Shown: positions 17,132 to 26,494 of the stretch, one piece after another
Layout: each line of letters begins with the position of its first letter
How positions within the stretch are numbered: the stretch's first letter is position 1
Source: an uncultured Thalassolituus sp.
GTDB lineage: Bacteria; Pseudomonadota; Gammaproteobacteria; Pseudomonadales; Oceanobacteraceae
NCBI RefSeq assembly: GCF_950066645.1
Contig: NZ_CATMFB010000002.1
Coordinates: 1 to 64,000 of the forward strand
Direction: 5' to 3'
Length of the DNA stretch: 64,000 nucleotides
Made by a program: the position numbers and the translations under genes
The notes under the pieces: generated by a model
Told to the model about the DNA's origin: nothing
Databases searched by the model: none
What the model saw: the letters and a program-made list of their open reading frames with translations, nothing else

Positions 17132-19807
17132 ATGGGCAAATCACTGGTGATCGTGGAGTCGCCTGCCAAGGCCAAAACCATCAATAAATATCTGGGCAAC
17201 GACTATGTGGTCAAATCCAGTATCGGTCATATCCGTGACCTGCCAACCTCAGGTTCCAGTTCAAAAAGTGATCCGAAAGAGCGTGCACGTCAGGCCGCTC
17301 TGACCCGGAAAATGTCACCGGAAGAGAAAGCCGTCTACAAAAAACAGAAGGCTCATGATCAGCTGATTGCCCGCATGGGGATTGATCCCGAGCATGGCTG
17401 GTCAGCCAGTTACGAAGTGCTTCCCGGCAAAGAAAAAGTCGTTGATGAACTGCGTCGCTTAGCCAAAGATGCCGATCAGATCTATCTCGCAACGGATTTG
17501 GACCGCGAAGGGGAAGCCATTGCCTGGCACCTGCGGGAAGTGATCGGTGCAGATTCCAAGCCTTACCGCCGGGTCGTATTTAACGAAATTACCAAGAAAG
17601 CGATCAAGGCGGCTTTTGAACAGCCGTCAGAGCTGAACATGAACCGCGTGAATGCACAGCAGGCCCGCCGGTTCCTGGACCGCGTAGTGGGCTTTATGGT
17701 GTCACCGCTGCTGTGGAGCAAAATTGCCCGCGGTCTATCTGCAGGCCGGGTACAGTCAGTCGCCGTTCGTCTGATTGTTGAGCGCGAGCGCGAAATCCGC
17801 GCATTCGTACCGGAGGAGTACTGGGAAGCATTCGCTGACCTGACCATCCCTGCCGGAGACAAACTGCGCGCTCAGATTGTTAAACAGAACGACAAAGAAT
17901 TCCGTCCATCCGATGAAGCCACGACAATGGCTGCGATGGATGCCGTCGGTAAAGGGCCTTTCGTTGTTGCCCGACGCGAAGACAAGCCGACCAGCTCCCG
18001 CCCTGCCGCACCATTTATTACCTCAACCCTGCAGCAGGCCGCCAGTACCCGCCTTGGCTTCAGTGTGAAGAAAACCATGACACTGGCCCAGCGTCTGTAC
18101 GAAGCAGGTTACATCACCTACATGCGTACCGACTCGACCAACCTGAGTCAGGATGCCGTAGAGAGCGTACGCCAGTACATCAACGACAAGATGGGTGCTG
18201 AATACCTGCCTGACGACCCGCGCCAGTACAGCAGCAAAGAAGGCGCCCAGGAAGCTCACGAAGCGATCCGACCTTCAGATGTGAAGATGCGCGCTGCTGA
18301 CCTGTCGTCCATGGAGCCGGATGCCCAACGTCTTTACGATCTGATCTGGCGACGTTTTGTCGCGTGTCAGGTGAACGATGCAAAATTTACCAGCACCACC
18401 ATCAGTATCCGTTCCGGTGACTTCGAGCTGCGCACCAAAGGGCGCGTGATCCGCTTTGATGGTCACCTGAAGGTATTGCCTGCCAGCGGCGGCAAAGGCG
18501 ATGAAGATGTTCTGCTCCCTGACGTGAACGAGGGGGATGTTCTTAATCTTGAACAGCTCGATCCGCGCCAGCACTTTACTAAGCCAGCGCCACGCTTCTC
18601 GGAAGCAGCCCTGGTAAAAGAACTCGAGAAGCGTGGTATCGGCCGTCCATCCACCTACGCTTCTATTATTTCGACCATTCAGGAACGCGGCTATGTGAGC
18701 CTGAAAGGCCGTCGCTTCTATGCAGAAAAAATGGGCGATATTGTCACCAGTCGCCTGACAGAAAACTTTGCTGATCTGATGAATTACAGCTTCACCGCCA
18801 CCATGGAGGAGAAACTGGATGATATCGCCGACGGTGATGTGAACTGGACCAAGGTTCTGGATGAATTCTACAGCAGCTTCAGCGAGCAGCTGGATCAGGC
18901 CTCCAGTGAGGAAGGCATGCGACCGAACAATCCGGTCGACACTGACGTTGCCTGTCCGACCTGTGGCCGCCATATGCAGATCCGTAATGGTTCGACCGGT
19001 GTATTCCTTGGGTGCTCAGGCTACAGCCTGCCCCCCAAAGAACGCTGCACCCAGACACTCAACCTGATTCCCGGAGACGAGGCGATCACCGCCGATGAAG
19101 ATGACGAGGCAGAAAGCCGTCGTCTGATGGATAAACGCCGCTGCGGCATCTGCGACTCTGCCATGGAGAGCTACCTGCTTGATGAGCAGCGCAAAGTCCA
19201 TATCTGCGGTAACAACCCCGACTGCGCAGGTTTTGAGGTTGAGCAGGGACAGTTCAAAATTAAGGGCTACGACGGTCCCGTTCTTGAGTGCGACAAATGT
19301 GGTTCTGAAATGCAGCTGAAGTCTGGTCGTTTCGGAAAATACTTCGGTTGTACCAACGATGAATGTAAAAACACCCGGAAACTTCTGAAAAACGGCGAAG
19401 CTGCGCCACCGAAAATGGACCCGGTTCCAATGCCTGAACTGAAGTGTCAGAAAGTCGAAGACACCTACGTTCTGCGTGACGGCGCCACCGGCCTCTTCCT
19501 TGCCGCCAGTCAGTTTCCGAAGAAACGTGAAACCCGTGCTCCGCTGATTTCTGAACTGATTCCTCACAAGGATGAAATCGATCCGAAGTATCACTTCCTG
19601 ATGAGTGCTCCGGAGAAAGACAGTGACGGAAACCCTACGATTGTGCGTTATAGCCGCAAATCGAAAGAGCAGTACGTGATGACTGAAAAAGACGGCAAGG
19701 CAACTGGCTGGTCTGCGACATTCGACGGTAAAAAGTGGAATGTGACTGAGAAGAAAGCGACAGCGAGCAAAGCCAAAAGTAAAACAGCGGCTAAGAAAAA
19801 GAGCTGA
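17132..19807 (+). CDS. topA: DNA topoisomerase I (type IA)
   Basis: 891 aa, in the usual range. The Toprim domain opens with [20 protein letters not shown] and includes [13 protein letters not shown] (the DxDxEG metal site, here [10 protein letters not shown]). The active-site tyrosine is in [13 protein letters not shown]. Zinc-ribbon modules follow at the C terminus with CPTCGRHM...CSG, CGICDS...CGNNPDC and CDKCGSEM...CTNDEC. The tail is Lys/Ala-rich. AAAGGA precedes the ATG. It relaxes negative supercoils. A strong terminator follows at 19829-19859. Confidence 0.97.
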   Translation: MGKSLVIVESPAKAKTINKYLGNDYVVKSSIGHIRDLPTSGSSSKSDPKERARQAALTRKMSPEEKAVYKKQKAHDQLIARMGIDPEHGWSASYEVLPGKEKVVDELRRLAKDADQIYLATDLDREGEAIAWHLREVIGADSKPYRRVVFNEITKKAIKAAFEQPSELNMNRVNAQQARRFLDRVVGFMVSPLLWSKIARGLSAGRVQSVAVRLIVEREREIRAFVPEEYWEAFADLTIPAGDKLRAQIVKQNDKEFRPSDEATTMAAMDAVGKGPFVVARREDKPTSSRPAAPFITSTLQQAASTRLGFSVKKTMTLAQRLYEAGYITYMRTDSTNLSQDAVESVRQYINDKMGAEYLPDDPRQYSSKEGAQEAHEAIRPSDVKMRAADLSSMEPDAQRLYDLIWRRFVACQVNDAKFTSTTISIRSGDFELRTKGRVIRFDGHLKVLPASGGKGDEDVLLPDVNEGDVLNLEQLDPRQHFTKPAPRFSEAALVKELEKRGIGRPSTYASIISTIQERGYVSLKGRRFYAEKMGDIVTSRLTENFADLMNYSFTATMEEKLDDIADGDVNWTKVLDEFYSSFSEQLDQASSEEGMRPNNPVDTDVACPTCGRHMQIRNGSTGVFLGCSGYSLPPKERCTQTLNLIPGDEAITADEDDEAESRRLMDKRRCGICDSAMESYLLDEQRKVHICGNNPDCAGFEVEQGQFKIKGYDGPVLECDKCGSEMQLKSGRFGKYFGCTNDECKNTRKLLKNGEAAPPKMDPVPMPELKCQKVEDTYVLRDGATGLFLAASQFPKKRETRAPLISELIPHKDEIDPKYHFLMSAPEKDSDGNPTIVRYSRKSKEQYVMTEKDGKATGWSATFDGKKWNVTEKKATASKAKSKTAAKKKS

Positions 19808-19828
19808 TGACTGCCCCTGATGTCTGAT

Positions 19829-19859
19829 AAAAAAGCGCCGCACTCCACGGCGCTTTTTT
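19829..19859 (+). terminator. Rho-independent terminator after topA
   Basis: The stem GCGCCG/CGGCGC with a 7-nt loop is flanked by A6 and T6, giving a 12-bp pairing if the A/T tract is included. It can act in both directions. Confidence 0.85.
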
Positions 19860-19942
19860 CATGCCTGTCACCGATAGTGGCAGCCAGAAGATGTTGCTAG
19901 CCTGTTTTCTTCCATCAGGAAAACACCTACAGGAGAGTAACT

Positions 19943-20224
19943 ATGAAAAAAGGATTTCGTCAGTTCCTTGCAACCGCTTCAATCTGCTTCGCTCTTGCCA
20001 GTGGTCAGGCAATGGCCACAGAGCCTGCTGAGAAAATTGATCTCAACCGTGCCACCGCTGAAGAGCTGAGCCAGCTGAAAGGTGTTGGCACCTCGAAAGC
20101 TAACGCGATCGTTGCCCACCGGAAAGAACACGGTAAATTCACCAGCATTGAAGAGCTGAAGGATGTGAAAGGCATCGGCGAATCGATTCTCGAATCCAAC
20201 CGCCCTGTTCTGGTGCTGGAATAA
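19943..20224 (+). CDS. Secreted ComEA-like helix-hairpin-helix protein
   Basis: 93 aa. The signal peptide is MKKGFRQFLATASICFALASGQAMA, cleaved near residue 25. The rest is one ComEA-type double helix-hairpin-helix: KIDLNRATAEELSQLKGVG, SKANAIVAHRKEHGKF and LKDVKGIGESILE. ComEA binds incoming double-stranded DNA in the periplasm during transformation, and small stand-alone versions are common in gammaproteobacteria. CAGGAG lies 7-9 nt before the ATG. No other competence genes are nearby, so DNA uptake remains an inference. Confidence 0.9.
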   Translation: MKKGFRQFLATASICFALASGQAMATEPAEKIDLNRATAEELSQLKGVGTSKANAIVAHRKEHGKFTSIEELKDVKGIGESILESNRPVLVLE

Positions 20225-20228
20225 AAAA

Positions 20229-20247
20229 AGCCGGGCAATGCCCGGCT
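20229..20247. terminator. Terminator between convergent comEA-like and lipoprotein genes
   Basis: An 8-bp stem AGCCGGGC/GCCCGGCT with a 3-nt loop is preceded by A7 on the plus strand (T7 for the minus strand) and followed by CTTCTT. It is placed between two converging genes and is best as a terminator for the minus-strand transcript, weaker for the plus strand. Confidence 0.75.
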
Positions 20248-20265
20248 CTTCTTAAATGCGTCTTC

Positions 20266-20976
20266 TTATTCGATCGCAGCGCAGTTTCCCCATTCACAGC
20301 GCATCAACAGTAACGGCTTGTCAGCACAGTCGACGTTGTACACTTCATAGGGCCAGGCGCCTTTAATCAGCTTCACGCCCGCTTTGTCACAGTTCATTTT
20401 TTCTGCCAGTTTTTCCACGACATACAGTGAACGGCCGTAACGTTTTCCAGTGCTGGTTTCAATCATGCCACGACGCAGATCAAAATCATCCTTGCGCTCA
20501 ACCGACATTGATTTCAGATCAAGCAGAGTCGACTGCATCTCTTCCGACCCTTCAATATCCCATTTACCTTTGCTGTATTCGCCCAGAACCTTCAGGCAGA
20601 GCTTTTCTTTATCAGAGGCACCATCCAGACGCTTAACCACGGTATTTTCGGCGCGTTTCTGCACTTCCCAGGTCATCGCCATGGCCATACGTGCACCGGT
20701 CTCAACACGCTCGTCCGTGACCGTCACCATATTGTACGCCAGACCAAAATCTGCCCCTTTTACAAACTCACCATTACGGCGCCACCAGTCTGCACGGGCA
20801 CTTTCAGCGACATAATTTGCCCGGCCACTGACTTCGCCACATTCACGACGCCACATATTCATCATGGTGTCTGCCTGCAATGCATAAAAAATGGCATCAC
20901 CTTCCGGTGACAGCTGGGACTGAGCACATCCGGTCATCACCAGAGCGGCAGCCAGAGAAAGAAACAACTTTTTCAT
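20266..20976 (-). CDS. Lipoprotein of unknown function
   Basis: 236 aa. The signal sequence MKKLFLSLAAALVMTGC ends in the lipobox VMTGC, so lipidation at Cys17 is expected; Gln at +2 and +4 favours the outer membrane (+2 rule). Several cysteines follow (RRECGE, KLCLKV, MNCDKA, VDCADK, MRCEWGNC), consistent with periplasmic disulfides. No family recognised. Its ATG overlaps the stop of the glutaredoxin-like gene (TAATG), so the two are co-expressed. Confidence 0.75.
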   Translation of the reverse strand: MKKLFLSLAAALVMTGCAQSQLSPEGDAIFYALQADTMMNMWRRECGEVSGRANYVAESARADWWRRNGEFVKGADFGLAYNMVTVTDERVETGARMAMAMTWEVQKRAENTVVKRLDGASDKEKLCLKVLGEYSKGKWDIEGSEEMQSTLLDLKSMSVERKDDFDLRRGMIETSTGKRYGRSLYVVEKLAEKMNCDKAGVKLIKGAWPYEVYNVDCADKPLLLMRCEWGNCAAIE

Positions 20977-21233
20977 TAAACAGACATTCCTTCTGTACTT
21001 TCGCGGAGAAACTGATGCGCGGCTTCCTGATCAAAAGGCCAGTCCAGCTCGGCACCACTACGTTCATTTCTTAGTACGGGAATCCGGGTGCCATAAACCT
21101 CAACACCGTCGGCGCTGTCTGCAATATCTTCCTGGTAGATGTCGATGTTCAGGCCTTCCGCCCCAGCGACAGTCACAGCTGCGGCCAGATCACACAGGTG
21201 ACAGCCCTCAGTGCCAAGAAGAACAAAGCTCAT
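20976..21233 (-). CDS. Glutaredoxin-like protein (DUF836 type)
   Basis: 85 aa. The N-terminal strand runs into TEGCHLCDLA, a CxxC redox site in the usual thioredoxin-fold position. A cis-Pro region follows as GTRIPVLRN, as in DUF836/YfaX-like small glutaredoxins. There is no signal peptide, so it is cytosolic. It overlaps the downstream lipoprotein gene by 1 bp. The redox partner is unknown. Confidence 0.82.
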   Translation of the reverse strand: MSFVLLGTEGCHLCDLAAAVTVAGAEGLNIDIYQEDIADSADGVEVYGTRIPVLRNERSGAELDWPFDQEAAHQFLRESTEGMSV

Positions 21234-21302
21234 AACGCGCTCCCCAAATATCCAGAGTATAGCGTTATGAGCCGTGGGCGACTATCGGTCAAACAAGACG
21301 GA

Positions 21303-22364
21303 TCAGAGCAGACGGTTCAGACCATCTGTGAACTGTTTAAGTACCGATACAGGAGATTTGTCGGGATCAAGCTGCGCCAGCATGTCTTTCAGTGTCTGAC
21401 GGGGCTCCGCAAGTGGATTAGCTTTATCCAGAGCCTTGATATAAGAGTCGGCGTAGTCAGCCAGATAGCTTTTCTTTTCAGACAGCGCTGGTGTCGGCAA
21501 TTCAGGCTGAGCGGCTCCGTATGCGCGGCTGACTGAGCTGAAGCTACGCTGACGCAGATCCAGGCTCATGGAGGCCAGCTCATTGCCATCAAAGCCGAGG
21601 TTCATAGCTTCTTCAAGCGCGGCCCCCAGATCACCAGCAAAAAACTTTTCACTCAGGCTCTGCACATCATCAAACAGTTGGGTCAGTGCTGCCATTTCAC
21701 CATCATCCAGGTGACCGTCGACTGACATATCCCACTTTTCAGAAAAAGAGGATGCGTTGACACTGAAGCCGCCGGAACTGAACTGCAGGCTGCCCTGACG
21801 CTGAGAGAAATCCACTTTGATGCGATCGCCGTCCTGTGTCATCACTTCCAGCGACATACGATTCTTTGTACGTTGAGCAGAGGCACTGAAGACCGGCTGA
21901 GGAACGTCAGCTGTCTCTTCCTCTTCAGGGGCTTCTGGGGCCACAAGAATATCGGGGATAGCACCTGCAGCAATCTGATCCAGCCCTTCGTTAACCAGAC
22001 TTTCTCCGCGATCTATTTCTGCGCCCAGCTCATCGTTCAGAAGCCCCATCCCTTCGAGTGTCTCGCGGGCGTCCGCATACCCGGCCGCAATCCCTTCCCG
22101 GGCAGCCGCCAGACGCGAGTCAATCTGCTCCTGTGAGGCGCCGTTAGCACGCATGCTTTCGACGTTCTGATACACGTGCTTGAGAATATTGGTCGCTGTC
22201 GCTTCTGCCGATTGGGGCGTACCCAGCGTCACACCGTTCGATGCCGATGGCGCGGTTGCCTCGGCTGTCGCCGGAGCCGGCGTCCCGGCCTGCTGACGCT
22301 CCGCCCGGTGATGATGACGACCGTGCGCCGCCTGCGGATAACCCGACTGAATATTGAAGCCCAT
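21303..22364 (-). CDS. DUF5610-like protein
   Basis: 353 aa, without a signal peptide or membrane segment. The N terminus is His/Ala/Thr/Pro-rich (HGRHHHRAE), a low-complexity region. Residues about 55-120 form an Ala/Glu-rich helical domain (ANGASQEQIDSRLAAAREGI, YADARETLEGMG) that resembles DUF5610, a domain in conserved Pseudomonas-type proteins. The central part (about 170-260) is Ser/Phe-rich and may be beta-structured. The assignment rests on remembered pattern and is moderate; function unknown. Confidence 0.6.
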   Translation of the reverse strand: MGFNIQSGYPQAAHGRHHHRAERQQAGTPAPATAEATAPSASNGVTLGTPQSAEATATNILKHVYQNVESMRANGASQEQIDSRLAAAREGIAAGYADARETLEGMGLLNDELGAEIDRGESLVNEGLDQIAAGAIPDILVAPEAPEEEETADVPQPVFSASAQRTKNRMSLEVMTQDGDRIKVDFSQRQGSLQFSSGGFSVNASSFSEKWDMSVDGHLDDGEMAALTQLFDDVQSLSEKFFAGDLGAALEEAMNLGFDGNELASMSLDLRQRSFSSVSRAYGAAQPELPTPALSEKKSYLADYADSYIKALDKANPLAEPRQTLKDMLAQLDPDKSPVSVLKQFTDGLNRLL

Positions 22365-22450
22365 GGCCAGCCTCCTGTCTGGAGAAGTTTCACAGGTTAT
22401 CGGCGGGTGCCTGGACTTCTTTACCGGGAATTAACGCTTTATCAGATCAA

Positions 22451-22732
22451 TCAGTAGCAGATGGCACCCTGTTGATAATCGGCAGGAATATCAATGGACC
22501 AGGTGATACCACGGGCACGCAGCTCGCTCATCAGGTCTGATTCGCTATGCTGACGGAACATGAGTGTGAGATACGTTCTGGCGGCTGCCATGACGGCCTC
22601 ATCGGTCAGATCTGCGGCCTCATCCAATGGAAAAATGCCGTGGGAGACCAGGCGGTTACGCCACGCCACCGCATCATCCTGTTTAAGGTCGTGATCAGTG
22701 AGAAAGGAAATCAGTGTGCTGTTGAGTTGCAT
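22451..22732 (-). CDS. Small protein of unknown function
   Basis: 93 aa from the second ATG (22732). The first ATG at 22738 abuts AGGAG with no spacing, whereas 22732 has a 7-nt gap. The sequence is soluble and mostly helical (DLKQDDAVAWRNRLVSHGIF, MAAARTYLTLMFRQHSESDL). I recognise no family. It stands alone, 86 bp upstream of the DUF5610-like gene and downstream of an AraC-type regulator's 3' end. Confidence 0.6.
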   Translation of the reverse strand: MQLNSTLISFLTDHDLKQDDAVAWRNRLVSHGIFPLDEAADLTDEAVMAAARTYLTLMFRQHSESDLMSELRARGITWSIDIPADYQQGAICY

Positions 22733-22837
22733 GGTCATCTCCTGTTGTTATCGTCAGAGATAACTACGATGACCCCAATGGCGATCTGGTTCCACCGTCA
22801 AATAGAGAAAACAGCCATTCCGTTCAGGACATAATCC

Positions 22838-23857
22838 TCACGAGCGGCGGCTGTTCCGATACTCAACGGGCGTCTGGTTCGTCCAGCGCTTAAAGGCACG
22901 GTAGAAGGTGCTTGGCTCAGAGAACCCCGTCAGGTACACGATTTCATCAATGCTTTCATCGGTTCCGGACAGCAACCGCTTAGCAAGATTGCAGCGATAG
23001 TCTGCGAGCAGCTGATTGAAATTGGTACCAGCTTCCGTGAGGCGGGTGCGCAGGGTTCTTGGTTTCATATCCAGGCGTCCGGCAACGTCATCCAGATTCA
23101 CCTGCCCGGTTTCGAGCACTTCCCCGAATACTTTGTACACGCGGCTTACCACATCCTGGCGTTCCAGCTTGGCCACGTGCTCGCTCGCCAGTTTTTCGTG
23201 CAACTGCAGGAGTTCAGGTTCGGCATGCAGCGAGGGAAGGTCGAGCAGGCTGATATCAAAGTGAATACGGTTTTCACCCTGACCAAAACGCACATCACAA
23301 CCAAATACCCGGCTGTGCTCAGCGGTCGACCCTGGAGCCTCGTGAGAAAAATCGATGGCACTGGGACGGAAAGCATCGTCGGTCACGTACTGAAAGAAAC
23401 GCACCAGACCCAGCACCATACATTCATTGAGGTGCCTGAGGCCGACAACTTTTTCACTGGCAGACTCCACCAGCACCCAGGCCTGACCATCTTCCACTTC
23501 AACACTTGCCTGGGACGCATCGCTGAGCAGGCGCTGATAATTCAGGGCGCGCTTCAGGCCGTCGCCAAACGTCGGGCTGGAGAGGAAGAGATATTGCAGT
23601 ACCTGTCCCTTATAGACAGGCATGTGTTCGCCAAGGTGAATACCAATATCAGCATCACCGGAGACCTCCTCCATCACGCTCCAGAAAATAACCTGGGCAT
23701 CATGAGGCGTCCGGATATTCCGGTCCTGCAGCAGCTCTGGCGTGATGCCAAGCCGTTTCCAGACTTCCTCAGCGTTCAGTCCCATGGTCAGCATTGCCTG
23801 ATGAGCCAGCTGAATCATGATTCCTGAATCGCGCAGTTCCGCCATTCCGCCAGACAT
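22838..23857 (-). CDS. AraC-family transcriptional regulator
   Basis: 339 aa. It has the same plan as the regulator at 0.65 kb: an N-terminal arabinose-binding-like domain (TPHDAQVIFWSVMEEVSGDA...HLGEHMPVYKGQVL) and a C-terminal helix-turn-helix pair (LDMKPRTLRTRLTEAG and GFSEPSTFYRAFKRWTN). Divergent from the MaoC-type dehydratase gene with 181 bp between the starts, so it may control that gene (inference). Members of this branch often regulate fatty-acid or hydroxy-acid genes. Confidence 0.9.
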   Translation of the reverse strand: MSGGMAELRDSGIMIQLAHQAMLTMGLNAEEVWKRLGITPELLQDRNIRTPHDAQVIFWSVMEEVSGDADIGIHLGEHMPVYKGQVLQYLFLSSPTFGDGLKRALNYQRLLSDASQASVEVEDGQAWVLVESASEKVVGLRHLNECMVLGLVRFFQYVTDDAFRPSAIDFSHEAPGSTAEHSRVFGCDVRFGQGENRIHFDISLLDLPSLHAEPELLQLHEKLASEHVAKLERQDVVSRVYKVFGEVLETGQVNLDDVAGRLDMKPRTLRTRLTEAGTNFNQLLADYRCNLAKRLLSGTDESIDEIVYLTGFSEPSTFYRAFKRWTNQTPVEYRNSRRS

Positions 23858-24038
23858 AAGTGTTTGATATTCCTCGCGAGTGAGGTGTGGAATTTTGCCA
23901 GATACACGGCCGTCTGCAAGCAGTTATTGACCGATCTGACGCTGGTAAGGTCATTCGCCGCCAATGGGTTGAGGTTTGAAGCTCAGGTAGCATTGGCCTG
24001 ATATGTGTAATAAACGTGATATCTTCAGGACGTTTAGT

Positions 24039-24920
24039 ATGTACCACGCGACCCGTATAGAACTTAAGAAACTCCCGAGCGTAGCCAATCACACGGTGCG
24101 TTCAGCATTTTCACGCAACACCAACACCCGTGATCCGCAACTGCCGAACATGGATGCGGTGATCTACAACCACGTGCCCGATAAGGCTAACGTGAAAGCT
24201 TACGCTGCTGTCTGCGGTTTTGACAGCAAATCAGAGGTCCTGCCTCTGACTTACCCTCATGTACCGGCCTTTAAGCTGCACATGGAGCTGATGCTGCACC
24301 GGACCTTCCCGCTCGGCATCATGGGGATGGTGCATGTCACCAACAAAATCACCCAGCACCGCGCAATCCGGATCGGTGAAGCCATTGATGTCCGCGCTTT
24401 TTTTGCCGGCGCCAAGCGTACCCATAAAGGCCTGGAAGTCAGCCTGCGGACAGAAATCCGTATCGGCTGGGAACTGGTCTGGGAAGGTCTGAGCACCTAC
24501 CTGGCACTTCTGCCAAGCAAAGGCATCGAGAAAGTAGAACCAGAAAAGATTCTGCCGGATGCCATTGACGTTGCAGACACTGAAATCTGGACTCTGCCTT
24601 CAAACCTGGGCCTGAAATACGGTCGTACAGCAGGCGATCCAAACCCGATCCACTGGGGTGTTGTGGCGGCAAAAGCCTTTGGTTTCAAACGTCATATCGC
24701 TCACGGCATGTGGACTAAAGCGCGCTCAGCCGCTGCCCTCCACAAAAAGCTCGACAGTGACGCTGCTGAAATTTATGTCGAATTTAAGCAGCCGATCTAT
24801 CTGCCGGCGAAAATCGGCATTCACTCCGCCGCTAAAGACAGCGATAACAACCTGTTCTTTGAAGTGCGCGACAATAAGGGTGAGAAAGTACACCTTAAAG
24901 GCTATATCAAAGCGATCTGA
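24039..24920 (+). CDS. MaoC-like (R)-hydroxyacyl dehydratase-type protein
   Basis: 293 aa from the ATG at 24039, where CAGGA precedes at 8 nt; the frame is open from 24003. The hydratase-2 motif is visible around GDPNPIHWGVVAAKAFGFKRHIAHGMW (Asp and His of the catalytic pair, then the conserved HGM). The N-terminal half is a second, degenerate hot-dog domain. Such double hot-dog proteins hydrate trans-2-enoyl-CoA or enoyl-ACP in fatty-acid or polyhydroxyalkanoate metabolism. The substrate is not set by the sequence. Confidence 0.88.
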   Translation: MYHATRIELKKLPSVANHTVRSAFSRNTNTRDPQLPNMDAVIYNHVPDKANVKAYAAVCGFDSKSEVLPLTYPHVPAFKLHMELMLHRTFPLGIMGMVHVTNKITQHRAIRIGEAIDVRAFFAGAKRTHKGLEVSLRTEIRIGWELVWEGLSTYLALLPSKGIEKVEPEKILPDAIDVADTEIWTLPSNLGLKYGRTAGDPNPIHWGVVAAKAFGFKRHIAHGMWTKARSAAALHKKLDSDAAEIYVEFKQPIYLPAKIGIHSAAKDSDNNLFFEVRDNKGEKVHLKGYIKAI

Positions 24921-24931
24921 GCCTGATAATG

Positions 24932-24960
24932 AAAAAGCCCCGCAATTGCGGGGCTTTTTT
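24932..24960. terminator. Bidirectional terminator
   Basis: A near-perfect palindrome AAAAAGCCCCGCAATT...GGGGCTTTTTT serves the MaoC gene on the plus strand and the 133-aa gene, whose stop overlaps its edge, on the minus strand. Confidence 0.88.
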
Positions 24961-25361
24961 TATTCTGCCGCCTGCTGGCAATAATCCAGCAGCCAGTCTT
25001 TCGCTTCTTCCCTTGTGTCGAATCTCGCCACCGGATACACAGGTGCGTGATATGAAAGAAACATCGACGTCAGATGGCGCAGCATAAAAGAATTTCCCAC
25101 GATCCCGATGGCGCGGGTAACGTTCAGCACCTGAGGATTCGAGGCAAGAATCTGCACTTCAAAATCAACGGTCAGGACATTTTCCGCAAGCATAATAACA
25201 GGCATGGACTTACGCCCGGTTATTGCAATGCGCTGATTAAGCAGAAACTTCATTAACGTCGCACTGAGGTGACTGATCCCGCTCAGGTCGTGATAAACAA
25301 TGCCATCATCGCCCAGCCAGGTATCCGGTTTATCCCCGAGTTCAGTGTCCCGAATTGACAT
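24960..25361 (-). CDS. Small protein, STAS/SpoIIAA-like (DUF7793 type)
   Basis: 133 aa, soluble. The N-terminal half has a strand-rich pattern (DDGIVYHDLSGISHL, PVIMLAENVLTVDF) and the middle carries RAIGIVGNSFMLRHL. This resembles SpoIIAA/STAS-like small proteins of environmental bacteria that begin with a 'wldddGilh' strand. No kinase or phosphorylation site is obvious. It is convergent with MaoC and divergent from the outer-membrane barrel gene. Assignment moderate; partner unknown. Confidence 0.55.
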   Translation of the reverse strand: MSIRDTELGDKPDTWLGDDGIVYHDLSGISHLSATLMKFLLNQRIAITGRKSMPVIMLAENVLTVDFEVQILASNPQVLNVTRAIGIVGNSFMLRHLTSMFLSYHAPVYPVARFDTREEAKDWLLDYCQQAAE

Positions 25362-25518
25362 ATTGCCTTCAGTTATAAAAACAAACTTTGGTAAAGCTAT
25401 CGGAAAAAGGTACTAAAAGGAACTCTTTCGACTAATTAATTCCTATTACGCTATTCGTCCGGTAATTGCTCTCCACTACTGTATCTTCCCGGGGACGCTG
25501 GTATTATGTTGGCACGTC

Positions 25519-25532
25519 CTGTCTGCAGACAG
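25519..25532. promoter_or_regulatory. Perfect 14-bp palindrome upstream of the OMP gene
   Basis: CTGTCTGCAGACAG is exactly self-complementary and ends 33 bp before the OMP start codon. TATTAT at 25502-25507 would be a plausible -10 just upstream, which would put the palindrome at the start of the transcript. It could be a regulator-binding site or a 5'-UTR hairpin. Confidence 0.45.
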
Positions 25533-25565
25533 TCGGGCCAACAATAACAAGAATGGAAGACAGCA

Positions 25566-26261
25566 ATGCGACTTACCGCTTCAATCTCCGCTATTACCTC
25601 ACTGCTGATCGCTCAGACTGCCTTTGCTGCCGAAGCCCCTTCTCACGGCGGTTTCATTGGTGTCACTGGTGCACTGGTCACTACCGATGATGTCGATGGC
25701 TATAACAGTGCCTTCAAACTCGTTTTCGGACCGAACATCACCGAAAATCTGGCACTGGAATTCGGAGTGATGGATTTTGGCGAAATGAGCTTCGACGACC
25801 CGGAGCTGTCTTTTACCGACAACGAAGATAATGCCCCTGTATTCAGTAACGCCGAAAATGGCAGCATAGAAAGCTTCAGCGGCACTGAGACCTCTGGAGG
25901 CAACGCTACCTATGTAGGTACTGAAAGCTTCAAAGCTCAGAGCATTCTTCTTAACCTCAGATACAACTACGCGCTGAGCGATAGCCTGGACCTGTTTGTT
26001 AAAGGTGGTGCAAACGCCTGGATGGCACAGGTCGAAAAGGTCCGTATTTACGCCGATAACGGTACACAGACATTCACACGCTCTGGCGCTGGCAGCAACG
26101 AAACCTCCGGTGTTGAACTGATCACAGGCATCGGGGTGATGTGGCAGCCCATCGGCGGGCTGAATGTACGTGCTGAAATCGAATCTACGTCACTTGACAG
26201 TTTTTATGTTGAACCGAGCGAATTCATGCTTTACGCGCTCGGAATTCAGTATGAATTCTGA
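25566..26261 (+). CDS. Small outer-membrane beta-barrel protein
   Basis: 231 aa with a Sec signal peptide (MRLTASISAITSLLIAQTAFA). Repeating amphipathic strands follow, and the last residues MLYALGIQYEF end in an aromatic residue, the usual barrel-assembly signal. The size fits an 8-stranded barrel of the OmpA-like/OmpW-type porin superfamily. GVTGALVTTDDVDGYNSAFKL is typical of the first strands. Substrate unknown. Dyads lie both upstream (25519-25532) and downstream (26293-26334). Confidence 0.82.
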   Translation: MRLTASISAITSLLIAQTAFAAEAPSHGGFIGVTGALVTTDDVDGYNSAFKLVFGPNITENLALEFGVMDFGEMSFDDPELSFTDNEDNAPVFSNAENGSIESFSGTETSGGNATYVGTESFKAQSILLNLRYNYALSDSLDLFVKGGANAWMAQVEKVRIYADNGTQTFTRSGAGSNETSGVELITGIGVMWQPIGGLNVRAEIESTSLDSFYVEPSEFMLYALGIQYEF

Positions 26262-26292
26262 TTGACGTGAATAATTGGCGCATTTTAACCTA

Positions 26293-26334
26293 AATAGCCA
26301 TTAACCCTGAGGGAACTAAGGGTTAGTGGCTATT
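26293..26334. repeat. Long inverted repeat after the OMP gene
   Basis: Two 16-nt arms (AATAGCCATTAACCCT and AGGGTTAGTGGCTATT) pair with a single G-T wobble around a 10-nt loop. It follows the OMP stop by about 31 bp. No T-run follows on the plus strand, so it is not a textbook terminator. It could protect the mRNA 3' end, act in the 5' region of the AraC gene, or be a repeat-family element. Confidence 0.7.
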
Positions 26335-26378
26335 GTCGTATTGGGCGATCCAATACCGTTTTGCTACCTTTGGTAACA

Positions 26379-26397
26379 GGTGACAAATTTTGTCACC
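26379..26397. promoter_or_regulatory. Putative operator: 19-bp dyad upstream of the AraC gene
   Basis: GGTGACAAA and TTTGTCACC form a perfect 9-bp inverted repeat with one central base. It lies about 98 bp before the start of the AraC-family gene at 26495. A second short dyad TACC-TTTG-GTA lies at about 26365-26375. The symmetry is what a dimeric regulator would bind; the regulator is not identified. Confidence 0.55.
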
Positions 26398-26494
26398 CGG
26401 TATAGTATCTTGGTCAGGCAGTTGAGGAAGAGGAGCGGAGCACCTCGGAAACACTGCTGTAATAACAATAATCCCGAAAATCAGACACCAGCGT

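Noticed and set aside
18275-18973. 232-aa frame antisense to topA, and others such as 19016-19843
   Set aside because: They mirror the codon bias of topA on the other strand and have no independent start signals.
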